Positions 1 through 11,181 of a stretch of DNA of 62,015 nucleotides are shown here, piece after piece. Source of the stretch: Fundicoccus ignavus. GTDB taxonomy: Bacteria > Bacillota > Bacilli > Lactobacillales > Aerococcaceae. Each line of letters opens with the position of its first letter. The stretch's first letter is position 1. The position numbers and the translations under genes are program-made. The notes under the pieces were generated by a model. It saw only the letters and a list, made by a program, of their open reading frames with translations. It was not told where the DNA came from and ran no database searches. The stretch is from assembly GCF_009659375.1 (NCBI RefSeq), contig NZ_WJQT01000016.1, forward strand, positions 1 to 62,015. Reading direction: 5' to 3'.

Positions 1-2
1 GT

Positions 3-97
3 GTTCATTAACAAGTAATGAACCCTTACACATTTTGGTGTTTGTCTTTGTTCAGTTTTCAATGAGCTTTGTCAGTTGCGAACTCGTTCGCTGTGAC
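3..97 (-). ncRNA. rRNA operon leader (5' transcribed part, boxA-like)
   Basis: Read leftward, this stretch carries a hairpin (arms 71-82 and 86-97, core GCGAAC/GTTCGC), a boxA-like antitermination segment at 50-67 (GCTCATTGAAAACTGAAC) and a perfect 8-bp hairpin at 3-23. The phrase CATTGAAAACTGAAC is typical of leader and spacer regions of Bacillota rRNA operons. The 16S gene itself would lie just left of the window, which I infer and cannot see. Confidence 0.7.
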
Positions 98-106
98 AAC
101 TTTTAT

Positions 107-136
107 ATTATAGCATGTTTCGTTTAGACTTGTCAA
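107..136 (-). promoter_or_regulatory. rRNA P2-type promoter
   Basis: On the minus strand TTGACA (131-136) is followed by an 18-base spacer and TATAAT (107-112). Both hexamers are perfect consensus. It reads into the rRNA-like leader at the left edge. Confidence 0.8.
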
Positions 137-214
137 CAACTTTTTAAAAGAAATTTAAGTTTCTTTTTTGTTATCGGATGGCCACGAAGCGCATCTCCTT
201 AACGGAACTTTTAT

Positions 215-243
215 ATAGTAACATCTTTCGAATTTGATGTCAA
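215..243 (-). promoter_or_regulatory. rRNA P1-type promoter
   Basis: TTGACA (238-243), a 17-base spacer and TACTAT (215-220) on the minus strand, about 107 bp upstream of the second promoter. Tandem P1/P2 promoters are usual for rRNA operons of Bacillota. Confidence 0.65.
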
Positions 244-609
244 TAACTTTTTTAAAATAAATTAAATTTTTTATTAACATTATCAAACCGTGTTGTTATT
301 ATAACACATCCGTCGTTGAAATGGAAGCGTTTAGAAAGTGATTAAATCAACTTTCTTCGTCATCTAACACTCTGTTCTCTTACTCTCTTTCAGCAACCTA
401 TTAATAATATCATGTATTATGAGTCATGGCAACACTTTTTTATTTATTTTTTTCGGTGCTATCATGAGTCATTTAACAACAGAAAGCAATATACCATGTA
501 ATACACATGAAAATCAATACTTTTTATCATTTTTATGTACTTTTTTATAAATTTTGTTACCTCACGCACATTTTAACTTTTTTTACGTATTTATATACGA
601 GGTGATTGA
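244..609. other. AT-rich intergenic region between rrn promoters and comC
   Basis: No gene is apparent. A further leftward -10 (TATAAT, rc of 302-307) with a poor -35 could be a third upstream rrn promoter. The 9-mer ATGAGTCAT occurs twice, about 46 bp apart (near 419 and 465). The last 30 bases carry the comC ribosome binding site and a cin-box-like octamer. Confidence 0.4.
584..591 (+). promoter_or_regulatory. possible competence (cin/com-box-like) site before comC
   Basis: TACGTATT follows a run of seven T about 18 bases upstream of the comC ATG. The streptococcal ComX box is TACGAATA preceded by T-rich sequence; this matches 6 of 8 positions. A SigH/ComX-type sigma factor is encoded at 24.9 kb. 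Speculative. Confidence 0.3.
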
Positions 610-1296
610 ATGATTTTGTTAATCGTATTTTTTTATTTTGGTTGTTGCTTTGGTTCATTTGCTTATTGTTTAGCCAATCATTGGACGAGGTCTACTTTTA
701 AATTGAACACTCGCTCTTCTTGTCATCATTGCCACAAGCAATTAGCTTGGTATGAGCTCTTTCCTTTATTTTCCTATTTATTTCAGTACGGTCGTTGTAA
801 TCATTGTAAATTAAGTATCCCTTCCTCTTATTGGATAGTAGAGGCTATAACAGGTTTACTATTTGTTCATTTTTTTTATTATTATTCCGAGGATTCACGC
901 CTTCTATTAACCGGAATCACACTAGCGGTATTATTCATTATGAGTTTATGTGATATTTGCGATCGATGGGTTCCCGACTCATTACAATTGTTACTATTAG
1001 TTTGTTCATTACTTCAAATTGACTTTAAACTTATCCTTTGGTTACCATTGTTATTACTCAATAGTTTGTTACTTCTATTAATTTACTACAATTGGATCGG
1101 TGGCGCCGACGTCAAACTATTATTTACCTTTCAACTACTAATCCCAATTGATGCATTTCCAGTTTTTCTTTTTATAGCTTCTCTTTCTGGTTTACTTTTC
1201 ATGCTAGGTAGCCGCTTTATTAAGAAACCAATTTTAGAACTACCCTTTGTTCCTTTTTTATCGTTAGCATATTATTGCATTCTAATCTATTTTTAG
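610..1296 (+). CDS. comC: Prepilin peptidase (A24 family), ComC-like
   Basis: Membrane aspartyl protease that cleaves and may N-methylate type IV prepilin-like competence pseudopilins. The protein has 228 residues. After an N-terminal membrane helix comes a cytoplasmic zinc-type loop with Cys38/Cys41 and Cys63/Cys66. Hydrophobic segments then carry the two catalytic aspartates, D115 (LCDICDRWVPD) and D167 (GGADVKL; the usual form is GxGD). The start is set by GAGGTG nine bases upstream. It is the only gene between the rRNA promoters and rpoC and points toward rpoC. Together with sigH elsewhere in the window it suggests competence genes in this lineage. Family firm; substrate inferred. Confidence 0.9.
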   Translation: MILLIVFFYFGCCFGSFAYCLANHWTRSTFKLNTRSSCHHCHKQLAWYELFPLFSYLFQYGRCNHCKLSIPSSYWIVEAITGLLFVHFFYYYSEDSRLLLTGITLAVLFIMSLCDICDRWVPDSLQLLLLVCSLLQIDFKLILWLPLLLLNSLLLLLIYYNWIGGADVKLLFTFQLLIPIDAFPVFLFIASLSGLLFMLGSRFIKKPILELPFVPFLSLAYYCILIYF

Positions 1297-1297
1297 A

Positions 1298-1337
1298 CAA
1301 AAAAATCACCACCTAGCTAAGCTAAGCGGTGATTTTT
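1298..1337. terminator. Bidirectional terminator between comC and rpoC
   Basis: An AATCACC/GGTGATT stem with an AGCT-rich upper part is flanked by A-run and T-run on both sides, so it can end both convergent genes. Confidence 0.85.
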
Positions 1338-1345
1338 TCTTACGT

Positions 1346-4300
1346 TTATTTCATTTGTGGCGTTTCTTCGATAACTAAGTCTTCAGTTTTCTCAGGTGTA
1401 TCGATGTTCGTTTCAATTTTACGGTAACGAGTCATACCAGTACCAGCTGGAATTAACTTACCAATTGTAACGTTCTCTTTAAGACCTAATAAAACATCTT
1501 TCTTACCTCGGATTGCCGCATCTGTTAACACACGTGTTGTTTCTTGGAAGGAAGCTGCAGAAATAAATGATTTAGTTTCTAAGGCGGCTTTTGTAATTCC
1601 TAATAACACAGGACGAGCTGTCGCTGGAACTTCCCCACCTTTAATAGCGCTTGTGTTCGCTTCGGTGAAGTCAGAAATATCCATTAACGCACCTGGCAAG
1701 ATATTAGTTGAAGCAGGGTCCATTACGCGTACTTTTTGTAGCATTTGACGTACCATAACCTCAACGTGTTTATCTCCGATTTCTACCCCTTGTCCACGGT
1801 AAACAGCTTGTACTTCTCTTAATAAGTAGTTTTCGACCGTAATAACGTCCGTAACTCTTAATAATTCTTTTGGATCAATCGAACCTTCAGTTAAAGCCTC
1901 TCCACGATCTACATGGTCTCCTTCTTTCACACGTAAGCGTGAAGTATAAGGAACATTATAAGTACGTGTATCAGTTGTACCTTTAACTGTAATATCTCTT
2001 GAACGATCTGATGGTTTTTCTTCGATATGATCAACGATACCATCAACCTCTGTAATAGTCGCTTGTCCTTTAGGTACACGCGCTTCAAAAATTTCTTGAA
2101 TACGAGGTAAACCTTGAGTGATGTCTCCACCACCAGCAACCCCACCTGTATGGAATGTACGCATCGTTAATTGTGTACCAGGCTCACCGATAGATTGAGC
2201 GGCAATTGTACCAACTGCTTCTCCAACTTCAACACGTGATCCTGTTGCTAAGTTACGTCCGTAACAGTGTTTACATACACCGTGATCAGTGTCACACGTA
2301 AATACCGAACGAATTGTTACTTCTTTAACGCCTGCATTGACAACTACTGCCGCTAAGTCTTCTGAAATCTCAACATTAGCAGGTACAATAATTGCTCCAG
2401 TCTCTGGATGGTAAATTGTTTTCTGAGTGTAACGACCAATTAAACGTTCTTCTAACGTTTCAATAATGCTGTTACCATCAGCAATTTCAGCTACAACTAC
2501 ACCTTTATCTGTTCCACAGTCATCTTCACGAACAATTACGTCTTGAGCCACATCTACTAAACGACGCGTTAAGTAACCTGAGTCGGCTGTTTTCAAGGCC
2601 GTATCCGTCATACCTTTACGGGCTCCGTGAGTCGAGATAAACATTTCCAATACCGATAAACCTTCACGGAAGTTAGACGTAATCGGTAACTCGATAATTT
2701 TACCACTCGGAGCAGCCATGTTACCACGCATACCAGCAAGCTGTGTAAAGTTGGAAATGTTACCACGGGCTCCAGAGTCTGACATCATGTGAATTGGGTT
2801 CAAACGAGGTAATGAATTTGCTAAATCGTCTTGGATTTTATCTTTTGCTAATTCCCAAGTACGAATAACACTTTCATAACGCTCATCTTCTGTAATTAAA
2901 CCACGCTTGTATTGCTTAGCAATCTTATCAACACGTGCATGTGCTTCATCCAGAATACCGTATTTAGTATCAAGTTTCAGAACGTCAGCAACTCCTACTG
3001 TTAAACCAGCGCGAGTTGAGTATTTATAACCTAGGTCTTTCATTCTATCTAACATCTTAGATGTTTCTGTAATATGGAATCGTTTGAAGACTTCCGCAAT
3101 AATATTACCTAAATGTTTTTTCTTAAACGGTAACACGTAGTCCATTTCAGCAATCGCTGCAGGAACATCAGTACCTGGTTCTAAGAAATACTTATCTGGT
3201 GTTTTCTCTGTTAAGTTTTCATTTGTTGGTTCATTTAAGTAAGGGAATTCTGGTGGCATGATTTCGTTAAATAATAACTTACCAATTGTAGTTACCATTA
3301 AACGTTCTTTTTGCCAATCAGTAAATGCCTTGTCTTCTAAAGCTGCTGTTGGGATCGCAATACGTGTATGTAAGTGTGCTTCTCCATTTAAATAAGCAAT
3401 TTCCGCTTCTCCGACACTACTTAAAATTAAACCTTCTCCAACACGGCCAGGTTCTTCTAATGTTAGGTAGTAGTTACCTAAGACCATATCTTGAGATGGT
3501 GTAACAACAGGTTTACCATCTTTAGGGTTCAAGATGTTTTGTGCTGCTAACATTAATAGACGCGCTTCAGCTTGAGCTTCTTCAGATAGTGGTACGTGAA
3601 CCGCCATTTGGTCCCCATCAAAGTCAGCGTTATAAGCTTCACAGACTAATGGGTGTAAACGAATAGCACGACCATCAACTAATGTTGGTTCGAATGCTTG
3701 AATACCTAAACGGTGCAACGTAGGTGCTCGGTTAAGTAATACAGGATGCTCTTTAATTACTTCTTCAATCACTGGCCAAATCACATCATCTTGCGTTTCA
3801 ATCATGCGTTTAGCATTCTTGATATTGCTCGCGATTTCGCGTTCTACTAATTCTTTCATAACGAATGGTTTAAATAACTCAATCGCCATTTCTTTTGGTA
3901 ATCCACATTGGTACATTTTCAAGTTTGGTCCAACAACAATTACTGAACGCCCTGAATAGTCCACACGTTTACCTAGTAAGTTTTGACGGAAACGTCCTTG
4001 TTTCCCTTTTAACATATGTGATAAAGATTTTAATGGACGGTTACCCGGTCCAGTTACTGCACGACCACGACGACCATTGTCAATCAATGCATCAACAGCT
4101 TCTTGTAACATACGTTTTTCGTTTTGAACGATAATGTTTGGTGCACCTAAGTCTAATAAACGTTTTAAACGGTTATTACGGTTAATGACACGACGATATA
4201 AGTCGTTCAAGTCACTTGTCGCAAAACGGCCACCTTCTAATTGAACCATCGGTCTTAAATCTGGCGGAATAACTGGTAATACATCTAATACCATCCAGTC

Positions 4301-4969
4301 AGGTTTATTACCTGATTCAAAAAATGCATCTAGAATATCCAAACGACGAATCGCGCGTGTACGTTTTTGACCAGTTGCAGTCTTCAACATTTCACGTAAT
4401 TCTGTTACTTCTTTTTCTAAATCTACGTTTTGTAATAATTCCTTAATTGCTTCTGCACCCATTTTGGCATAGAAACGATTACCATACTCACGTTTTTTCT
4501 CGCGGTATTCTGCTTCTGTTAATAATGATTTGGCTTCTAACGGTGTATCACCCGCATCAATTACAATATATGAAGCAAAGTAAATCACTTCCTCTAGCAA
4601 GCGCGGGCTTAAGTCTAACACTAATCCCATACGACTTGGAATTCCTTTGAAATACCAAACGTGTGTTACTGGTGCAGCTAATTCGATATGTCCCATACGT
4701 TCACGACGAACTTTAGCACGTGTCACTTCAACACCACAACGATCACAAACACGACCTTTGTAACGAACACGTTTCAACTTACCACATGAACATTCCCAAT
4801 CTTTTGTTGGTCCAAAAATTCGCTCACAGAAAAGGCCATCTTTCTCTGGCTTTAATGTACGATAGTTGATTGTCTCTGGTTTCTTAACCTCACCATAAGA
4901 CCAACTACGAATTTTTTCGGAGGATGCTAATCCTATTTGCATGGATTCGAACTTATTAACATCTATCAA
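1346..4969 (-). CDS. rpoC: RNA polymerase beta' subunit
   Basis: Largest RNA polymerase subunit, 1207 residues. It has the N-terminal zinc-binding Cys cluster (CSCGKLKR and CDRCGVEV, about residues 60-80), the catalytic NADFDGDQ motif that holds Mg2+ (about residue 450) and the second Cys cluster ([11 protein letters not shown], about residue 890). The start codon is TTG at 4967-4969, preceded by AAGGAGG nine bases upstream; no ATG fits. It follows rpoB after 135 bp that contain a hairpin. Confidence 0.98.
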   Translation of the reverse strand: MIDVNKFESMQIGLASSEKIRSWSYGEVKKPETINYRTLKPEKDGLFCERIFGPTKDWECSCGKLKRVRYKGRVCDRCGVEVTRAKVRRERMGHIELAAPVTHVWYFKGIPSRMGLVLDLSPRLLEEVIYFASYIVIDAGDTPLEAKSLLTEAEYREKKREYGNRFYAKMGAEAIKELLQNVDLEKEVTELREMLKTATGQKRTRAIRRLDILDAFFESGNKPDWMVLDVLPVIPPDLRPMVQLEGGRFATSDLNDLYRRVINRNNRLKRLLDLGAPNIIVQNEKRMLQEAVDALIDNGRRGRAVTGPGNRPLKSLSHMLKGKQGRFRQNLLGKRVDYSGRSVIVVGPNLKMYQCGLPKEMAIELFKPFVMKELVEREIASNIKNAKRMIETQDDVIWPVIEEVIKEHPVLLNRAPTLHRLGIQAFEPTLVDGRAIRLHPLVCEAYNADFDGDQMAVHVPLSEEAQAEARLLMLAAQNILNPKDGKPVVTPSQDMVLGNYYLTLEEPGRVGEGLILSSVGEAEIAYLNGEAHLHTRIAIPTAALEDKAFTDWQKERLMVTTIGKLLFNEIMPPEFPYLNEPTNENLTEKTPDKYFLEPGTDVPAAIAEMDYVLPFKKKHLGNIIAEVFKRFHITETSKMLDRMKDLGYKYSTRAGLTVGVADVLKLDTKYGILDEAHARVDKIAKQYKRGLITEDERYESVIRTWELAKDKIQDDLANSLPRLNPIHMMSDSGARGNISNFTQLAGMRGNMAAPSGKIIELPITSNFREGLSVLEMFISTHGARKGMTDTALKTADSGYLTRRLVDVAQDVIVREDDCGTDKGVVVAEIADGNSIIETLEERLIGRYTQKTIYHPETGAIIVPANVEISEDLAAVVVNAGVKEVTIRSVFTCDTDHGVCKHCYGRNLATGSRVEVGEAVGTIAAQSIGEPGTQLTMRTFHTGGVAGGGDITQGLPRIQEIFEARVPKGQATITEVDGIVDHIEEKPSDRSRDITVKGTTDTRTYNVPYTSRLRVKEGDHVDRGEALTEGSIDPKELLRVTDVITVENYLLREVQAVYRGQGVEIGDKHVEVMVRQMLQKVRVMDPASTNILPGALMDISDFTEANTSAIKGGEVPATARPVLLGITKAALETKSFISAASFQETTRVLTDAAIRGKKDVLLGLKENVTIGKLIPAGTGMTRYRKIETNIDTPEKTEDLVIEETPQMK

Positions 4970-5002
4970 GGGGCCGACCTCCTTTTAATTTGTCACCTTA
5001 TC

Positions 5003-5031
5003 CGTTAGCGGAAAATAGCTTTCCGCTAGCT
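5003..5031 (-). other. Hairpin in rpoB-rpoC spacer
   Basis: A nine-pair stem (TAGCGGAAA/TTTCCGCTA) without a following T-run, in the 135-bp gap between rpoB and rpoC. More likely a processing or stability hairpin than a terminator. Confidence 0.5.
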
Positions 5032-5104
5032 TCAAGGTTGCGTGGAGTGCCTTATCTCCAAATGGCTCCAAGGCAATTTAACTCAATTATCTCTTTTGAT
5101 TGAC

Positions 5105-8100
5105 TTAGTCTTCTGATTTTACAGCCGGCTGAGTGTCATCTTGTTTTTGCTGTTCAGCAGCTTTTTGGTCTTCGCGGTATTTATCCAATGCGTTAAAGTT
5201 GATTACGTCATCTTCATCATCGTCATCACGTAATTCAATTTCTACATCATCTTCATCTAATACTTTCATATCTAAACCTAAAGCTTGTAATTCCTTCACT
5301 AATACTCGGAATGATTCAGGTACTCCTGGTTTTGGAATTGGTTGTCCTTTAACGATTGCTTCGTAAGTTTTAACACGTCCTACAACGTCATCTGACTTGT
5401 AAGTCAAGATTTCTTGTAGCGTATACGCTGCACCGTAGGCCTCTAGAGCCCAAACTTCCATTTCCCCGAATCTTTGTCCACCAAATTGAGCTTTACCACC
5501 CAATGGTTGTTGTGTAACAAGTGAGTAAGGTCCAGTTGAACGCGCATGAAGTTTATCATCAACCATGTGGGCAAGTTTAATCATATACATGACACCTACC
5601 GACACTTTACGGTCGAATGGTTCCCCAGTACGTCCATCATATAAAGTTGTTTTAGCGTCTGCTTCCATACCAGCTTCTTTAATAGTATTCCACACGTCTT
5701 CTTCGCTCGCACCATCAAATACTGGTGTCGCAATTTTAATTCCTAATTGGCGTGCTGCCATACCTAAGTGTAATTCGAATACTTGTCCAATGTTCATACG
5801 TGAAGGTACCCCTAATGGGTTCAGCATGATATCAATTGGCGTACCATCTGGTAAGAATGGCATATCTTCTTCTGGCATAATTAACGAAACAACACCCTTG
5901 TTACCGTGACGTCCCGCCATCTTATCCCCTTCGCTAATCTTACGTTTTTGAACGATAAAGACGCGAACTAACTTGTTAACACCTGGTGCTAATTCATCAC
6001 CAGCTTCACGCGTGAAGACTTTAACATCGTGAACAATACCGCCACCACCGTGTGGTACACGTAATGAAGTATCACGAACTTCACGAGCTTTCTCACCAAA
6101 GATTGCGTGTAATAAACGTTCTTCAGCAGATAATTCTGTCACACCTTTAGGCGTTACTTTACCTACTAAGATATCACCGTCTTTCACTTCCGCACCAATC
6201 GAAATGATTCCATCTTTATCTAAGAATTTCAAGGCTTCTTCACTAACGTTTGGAATTTCGCGAGTAATTTCTTCAGGTCCTAATTTAGTATCACGAGATT
6301 CTGATTCATACTCTTCAATATGAATTGAAGTATATACATCATCTTTAACTAAACGTTCTGACATAATAATCGCATCTTCATAGTTATAACCATCCCAAGT
6401 CATGAAGGCTACTAATGGGTTTTGACCTAAGGCCATTTCACCATTTTGCATTGATGAACCGTCAGCTAAGATATCTAAATCGTCAACTTGGTCACCTACT
6501 TCAACGATTGGTCGTTGGTTATAACATGTTCCCGCGTTTGAACGCGCAAATTTAATTAAGCTATATTCATCGACTGTTCCGTCAGCAATTTTCACTTTAA
6601 CCTTATCAGCATCAACATAAACCACTTCACCACCACGGCGGCAGATAAGCGCTGCTCCCGAGTCATGGGCTGATTTATATTCCATACCCGTACCGATTAA
6701 TGGAGATTGCGGATTGATCAACGGCACAGCTTGACGTTGCATGTTGGCACCCATCAAGGCACGGTTCGAGTCATCGTTTTCCAAGAATGGAATACATGCT
6801 GTTGCGACCGCAACTACTTGTTTAGGCGACACGTCCATGTAATCTACTTGATTAATAGGAACTTCAATATTTTCAGAGATGTAACGTGCCATAACTTGAT
6901 CGTTAACGAATGTTCCATCTTCGTTTAATAATGAGTTGGCTTGCGCCACAACGTATAAGTCTTCCTCATCAGCAGATAAGTAAACAATTTCATCCGTAAC
7001 ACGACCATTTGCTTTATCTACTTTACGATACGGTGTTTCAATAAAACCAAATTTATTGATTTTAGCGTATGAAGACAAACTGTTGATCAAACCAATGTTT
7101 GGTCCCTCTGGTGTTTCAATCGGACACATACGACCGTAGTGAGAGTAGTGAACGTCTCGAACTTCATATCCAGCACGATCACGCGTTAAACCACCAGGCC
7201 CTAAGGCAGATAGACGACGTTTATGTGTTAACTCACCCAACGGGTTAACTTGGTCCATGAATTGTGATAGTTGGTGAGAACCAAAGAATTCTTTGATTGC
7301 TGCAACAACTGGACGAATATTAATTAACTGTTGTGGTGTAATCGTTGAAATGTCTTGAAGCGACATACGTTCACGAACCACACGCTCCATACGAGATAAA
7401 CCGATTCTAAATTGGTTTTGTAATAATTCACCAACTGAACGAATACGACGGTTACCTAAATGGTCAATATCATCAGTAGTTCCAACACCTTCATCAAGTA
7501 ATAAATAATAGTTCATTGAGGCAATAATATCTGCCGGCGTTAAACTTTTAGCACCTTCAAGATTTGCATTACCAATTACATTTACTACTAACTCTGGGTT
7601 TTTAGGTGAATACACTTTGATTATTTGTAAATCAATTGGCTCACCAATCACACCATCTGGAGATGGCATTGCCGTTACTAAATTCAGACCATTATCTAAA
7701 TGAGGTACTAATTCCTCAATTTTATCTGAATCTAATACTGTACCTTCTGCAAAAATCACTTCACCCGTTTCAGGATCTGCTAAAGTTTCTGCTAAAGTTA
7801 AGTTTAATAGACGGTTTTTTAAGTGTAATTTTTTGTTTACTTTGTAACGGCCAACTGGTGCCAAGTCATAGCGACGTGGATCGAAGAAACGACCGATTAA
7901 TAAGTTACGAGAACTTTCTGCCGTTTTCGGCTCACCTGGGCGAAGACGCTCGTAAATATCTTTTAAGGCTTCTTCCGGACGTGAATCCGCAATATTTTTA
8001 TGAACATCTTTATCGATCGTTGTATTTAATAATTCTGTTTCAGATAAAATATCATAAATTTCATCATCAGAACCAAACCCTAATGCACGCATTAAAACTG

Positions 8101-8680
8101 TAAGAGGGATTTTTCTCGTACGGTCGATACGCACATACGCGATACCTTTAGCATCTGTTTCGAACTCCAACCAAGCACCACGGTTAGGGATAACAGTAGA
8201 GGTGAAACTATGACGACCTTTTTTATCCACTTTATCGTGGAAATAAACACCTGGAGAACGAACTAATTGTGAAACAATAACACGTTCTGCACCGTTATAA
8301 ATGAAAGTCCCCATGTCTGTCATGATTGGGAAATCTCCGAAGAATACTTCCTGTTCTTTCACTTCACGTGTTTCTTTATTGATTAAACGTAATGTAACGT
8401 AGATTGGTTTTGAATAATTAGCATCATGTGCACGTGCTTCTTTAACTGTATATTTTGGCTCTTTAAATTCATAATCAACGAAATGTAATTCTAAGTTATC
8501 ACTATGATCGACGATTGGAGAAACGTCTTCAAACATAACCTTGATACCTTCGTCTAAGAACCATTGATAAGAATCCGTTTGAATTTCAATTAAGTTTGGC
8601 AATTCAAGAACTTCATCAATACGAGCATAGCTACGACGTTCTGCTTTTTTACCATATTTGACGATATGATGTTGACTCAA
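5105..8680 (-). CDS. rpoB: RNA polymerase beta subunit
   Basis: Second large RNA polymerase subunit, 1191 residues from the preferred start. It aligns end to end with Bacillota RpoB ([23 protein letters not shown] at the N-terminus, the rifampicin region near [19 protein letters not shown], and GNKGVVS later). The C-terminus has an acidic tail. I chose TTG at 8678-8680 because GAGGGGTG lies six bases upstream and homologues begin at that point; a GTG nine bases earlier overlaps the ribosome binding site. It is expressed from its own strong promoter with a leader of about 225 bases. Confidence 0.97.
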   Translation of the reverse strand: MSQHHIVKYGKKAERRSYARIDEVLELPNLIEIQTDSYQWFLDEGIKVMFEDVSPIVDHSDNLELHFVDYEFKEPKYTVKEARAHDANYSKPIYVTLRLINKETREVKEQEVFFGDFPIMTDMGTFIYNGAERVIVSQLVRSPGVYFHDKVDKKGRHSFTSTVIPNRGAWLEFETDAKGIAYVRIDRTRKIPLTVLMRALGFGSDDEIYDILSETELLNTTIDKDVHKNIADSRPEEALKDIYERLRPGEPKTAESSRNLLIGRFFDPRRYDLAPVGRYKVNKKLHLKNRLLNLTLAETLADPETGEVIFAEGTVLDSDKIEELVPHLDNGLNLVTAMPSPDGVIGEPIDLQIIKVYSPKNPELVVNVIGNANLEGAKSLTPADIIASMNYYLLLDEGVGTTDDIDHLGNRRIRSVGELLQNQFRIGLSRMERVVRERMSLQDISTITPQQLINIRPVVAAIKEFFGSHQLSQFMDQVNPLGELTHKRRLSALGPGGLTRDRAGYEVRDVHYSHYGRMCPIETPEGPNIGLINSLSSYAKINKFGFIETPYRKVDKANGRVTDEIVYLSADEEDLYVVAQANSLLNEDGTFVNDQVMARYISENIEVPINQVDYMDVSPKQVVAVATACIPFLENDDSNRALMGANMQRQAVPLINPQSPLIGTGMEYKSAHDSGAALICRRGGEVVYVDADKVKVKIADGTVDEYSLIKFARSNAGTCYNQRPIVEVGDQVDDLDILADGSSMQNGEMALGQNPLVAFMTWDGYNYEDAIIMSERLVKDDVYTSIHIEEYESESRDTKLGPEEITREIPNVSEEALKFLDKDGIISIGAEVKDGDILVGKVTPKGVTELSAEERLLHAIFGEKAREVRDTSLRVPHGGGGIVHDVKVFTREAGDELAPGVNKLVRVFIVQKRKISEGDKMAGRHGNKGVVSLIMPEEDMPFLPDGTPIDIMLNPLGVPSRMNIGQVFELHLGMAARQLGIKIATPVFDGASEEDVWNTIKEAGMEADAKTTLYDGRTGEPFDRKVSVGVMYMIKLAHMVDDKLHARSTGPYSLVTQQPLGGKAQFGGQRFGEMEVWALEAYGAAYTLQEILTYKSDDVVGRVKTYEAIVKGQPIPKPGVPESFRVLVKELQALGLDMKVLDEDDVEIELRDDDDEDDVINFNALDKYREDQKAAEQQKQDDTQPAVKSED

Positions 8681-8913
8681 GCTGTTCACCCCTCAAATTA
8701 TTTGCGACTCAGCAAGATGTTACAGTTTTGTTACAAATATTAATAATCTATAACAAAATACTATTTTTGCCTATTTTTGAGCAAAAAAAGAACAAAAGAA
8801 TCGTGTTCGTTAACTCAGTCCACTGTATCTTTTGTTTATTCTCTGTCAGAATCCCACTTTGGACAATATTTCAAAGCAGAATCCTTCATCTATGCCTACT
8901 CTTGCGTCTATCT

Positions 8914-8942
8914 ATTCTACTCGCATCATTTTCAATTGTCAA
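8914..8942 (-). promoter_or_regulatory. rpoB promoter
   Basis: TTGACA (8937-8942), a 17-base spacer and TAGAAT (8914-8919) on the minus strand. It gives rpoBC an independent transcript. In B. subtilis rpoBC lie downstream of rplJL and ybxB, but here rplL is 10.7 kb away. Confidence 0.8.
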
Positions 8943-9010
8943 CACCTGAAAACACTTACTTAGCAATCTTCTCTACATTCTGGTGATTTTTTGCATTCTT
9001 TAAGAAAATA

Positions 9011-9125
9011 TTCGACTATTCCGAGCCCATTAAATGACATTCAGTAGTTTTAACTCGATAATATTGTTTTACTTTTGTTGGAATACTTAACGCAACTTAG
9101 CGAAGCATAAAGCACACTAAACTTA
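9011..9125 (+). repeat. Structured intergenic repeat, copy A (internally deleted)
   Basis: This copy aligns over its left 80 bases with copies C and D: a TTCG..CCGAG end hairpin, CATTAAAT, GTAGTTTTAA, then CTTTTGTTGGAATACT. It then jumps straight to the right tail (AGCATAAAG..AAACTTA). The central palindromic module present in C and D is missing. It lies between the divergent rpoB promoter and the ftsH paralogue. No ORF explains it. Confidence 0.7.
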
Positions 9126-9275
9126 TCCCCCTTATAAATAGAACAAATTATGCTTAAACCACTGTCAAATTACTCCCCAACACAAAGAAAATGAACTAAT
9201 TCATAGTGAATTAATAATTTTGTCATATGTTATTGCTATAACAAGCCGAAAAACGAATCAAGCAGGAGGAAAATT

Positions 9276-11096
9276 ATGAAACAAGTAAACAATCCAAAAC
9301 GTTCCCTACTATATTACTACGGATTTGCGATGTTAATCATCGTCATTTTCAATTTCATCGCAATGCCTTGGTATTCCGAACGTCATGTCCAACAAATTAA
9401 TTACGATAGTTTTATGACGATGGTCGATGATCGACAAGTAGCCGAGGTACAATTACAACCTTCTGAAAACCAAATTATTTTCACGAGCGCTGAAGATGAT
9501 ACAGTTTATAAAACGGCAATGGTGGAGGACCCTAACTTAACCCAGCGCCTATTCGATGCGGACGTTGCCTTCACTGGTGAAATCATTGAGCAAGCTTCTC
9601 CAATCGCATCATTCTTGAGTTTTGTTTTCCAGATACTATTATTCGTCGCAATCGGTCAATGGATCTCACGAATGTTACTCAAAAAAGCTGGTGGCAATAA
9701 TGCGATGCAGTTTAACCTCGGTAAAAGCAATGCTCGAGTCTACGTCCAATCAACAGATGGTTTAAGTTTTAAAGACGTCGCAGGCCAAGATGAAGCAAAA
9801 GAAAGTCTAACCGAAGTGGTTGATTTTCTAAACAATCCTAAGAAATATCAAGCAGTCGGCGCTAAGATGCCTAGCGGCGTCCTGTTAGTTGGACCTCCAG
9901 GAACAGGAAAAACCATGTTAGCCAAAGCAGTTGCGGGAGAAGCAAATGTTTCCTTCTTCTCAATGTCAGGTTCAGAATTTGTCGAAATGTTCGCAGGAGC
10001 TGGAGCCGCTAAAGTCCGCGACCTCTTCAAACAAGCAAAAGAAAAGGCCCCATGCATTGTCTTCATCGACGAAATTGATGCCATTGGTAAAAAACGTGGC
10101 CAAGCAATCGGTAACGACGAAAGAGAGCAAACATTAAATCAACTGTTAACTGAGATGGATGGCTTCGAAGGCAATAACGGCGTCATGATCCTGGCCGCTT
10201 CTAACCAACCTGAATCATTAGACCCTGCATTACTACGTCCAGGACGTTTCGACCGACAAGTTCGTGTTGAGTTGCCTGATTTAAAAGGCCGTGAAGATAT
10301 CTTGAAAGTACATGCTAGCAAAGTGCAACATGACGATTCAATTGATTACAATAAAATCGCTCGTATGGCTTCTGGCGCTTCTGGTGCTGAGTTAGCAAAT
10401 ATTGTCAACGAAGCTGCCTTAAGAGCGGTACGCCAAGGACGCAATGCAGCGACACAAAACGATTTCGAGGAAAGTATCGAAACCATTATGGCAGGGGAGC
10501 AAAAGAAAAACGCCATTTTATCAGATAAAGAAAAATGGATCGTCTCTTATCATGAAATAGGTCATGCCTTAGTTGCTGCAAAACAGTCAGGTTCAGCCCC
10601 TGTAGAGAAAATAACCATTATTCCGAGAACTTCAGGAGCGCTGGGATATACAATGCAAGTTTCTGAGAAAGGCAATGACTATCTACACTCAAAAGAACAT
10701 CTTGAAACTCAATTGGCGACTTTAGCTGGTGGACGCGCTGCCGAAGAAGTGGCATTTAACTCAATTACCACGGGCGCTTCTAACGATATCGAGCGTATGA
10801 CGCAATTAGCCCGCGCAATGATTAGCCAGTACGGAATGAGCGATACTTTCGGAATGGTGGCTTTTGAACAAAGAAACAATCAATACCTAGGTAACGAAGC
10901 TAGTTCTACAGGTTCTGCTGAAACTCAAGCTGCCATAGACCGTGAAGTGATTGAACTAGTAGGAGCGCAGTACGACAAAGCGAAGACTATCTTAATCAAT
11001 CACCGCGAATTACTCAACGAGCTTTCACACTTCCTATATAACGAGGAAACAATTACTGGTCAACAATTTATGGAGATTGTTAATAAATACAATTAA
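9276..11096 (+). CDS. FtsH-type AAA+ zinc metalloprotease, divergent paralogue
   Basis: Membrane ATP-dependent protease, 606 residues. Two membrane helices (about 13-33 and 108-130) flank an extracytoplasmic segment. The AAA+ domain has Walker A GPPGTGKT (about 206-213), Walker [12 protein letters not shown] and an arginine-finger region LRPGRFDR; the metalloprotease has HEIGH (about 426-430) and a distal glutamate/aspartate helix. It is shorter than housekeeping FtsH, and its pore loop reads MFAGAGA where FtsH normally has MFVGVGA. Its place next to rpoB, away from tilS-hpt, suggests a second FtsH. The start follows AGCAGGAGG. An extended -10 (TGCTATAAC, near 9233) lies upstream. Substrate unknown. 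Confidence 0.9.
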   Translation: MKQVNNPKRSLLYYYGFAMLIIVIFNFIAMPWYSERHVQQINYDSFMTMVDDRQVAEVQLQPSENQIIFTSAEDDTVYKTAMVEDPNLTQRLFDADVAFTGEIIEQASPIASFLSFVFQILLFVAIGQWISRMLLKKAGGNNAMQFNLGKSNARVYVQSTDGLSFKDVAGQDEAKESLTEVVDFLNNPKKYQAVGAKMPSGVLLVGPPGTGKTMLAKAVAGEANVSFFSMSGSEFVEMFAGAGAAKVRDLFKQAKEKAPCIVFIDEIDAIGKKRGQAIGNDEREQTLNQLLTEMDGFEGNNGVMILAASNQPESLDPALLRPGRFDRQVRVELPDLKGREDILKVHASKVQHDDSIDYNKIARMASGASGAELANIVNEAALRAVRQGRNAATQNDFEESIETIMAGEQKKNAILSDKEKWIVSYHEIGHALVAAKQSGSAPVEKITIIPRTSGALGYTMQVSEKGNDYLHSKEHLETQLATLAGGRAAEEVAFNSITTGASNDIERMTQLARAMISQYGMSDTFGMVAFEQRNNQYLGNEASSTGSAETQAAIDREVIELVGAQYDKAKTILINHRELLNELSHFLYNEETITGQQFMEIVNKYN

Positions 11097-11108
11097 ACCT
11101 AAGCCCAA

Positions 11109-11175
11109 ATACGCCCCAAAGCGCTCGCGCTCATTCCACTAAAGAATGAGAAACGCGAAATGCTTTGGGGCGTAT
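11109..11175. terminator. Long hairpin between convergent ftsH paralogue and fruA
   Basis: Perfect 14-bp outer arms (11109-11122 and 11162-11175, ATACGCCCCAAAGC and its complement) enclose further pairing CGCG/CGCG and CATTC/GAATG. There is no clear T-run on either side, so termination is inferred from position and stability. Confidence 0.6.
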
Positions 11176-11181
11176 CCTAAC

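Noticed and set aside
3895..8103. Several 60-155 residue plus-strand ORFs inside rpoC and rpoB
   Set aside because: They are antisense shadows of strongly conserved RNA polymerase genes with no ribosome sites.
8728..8986. Two short plus-strand ORFs opposite the rpoB leader
   Set aside because: They overlap the rpoB promoter and leader antisense, lack ribosome sites and show no protein-like composition.
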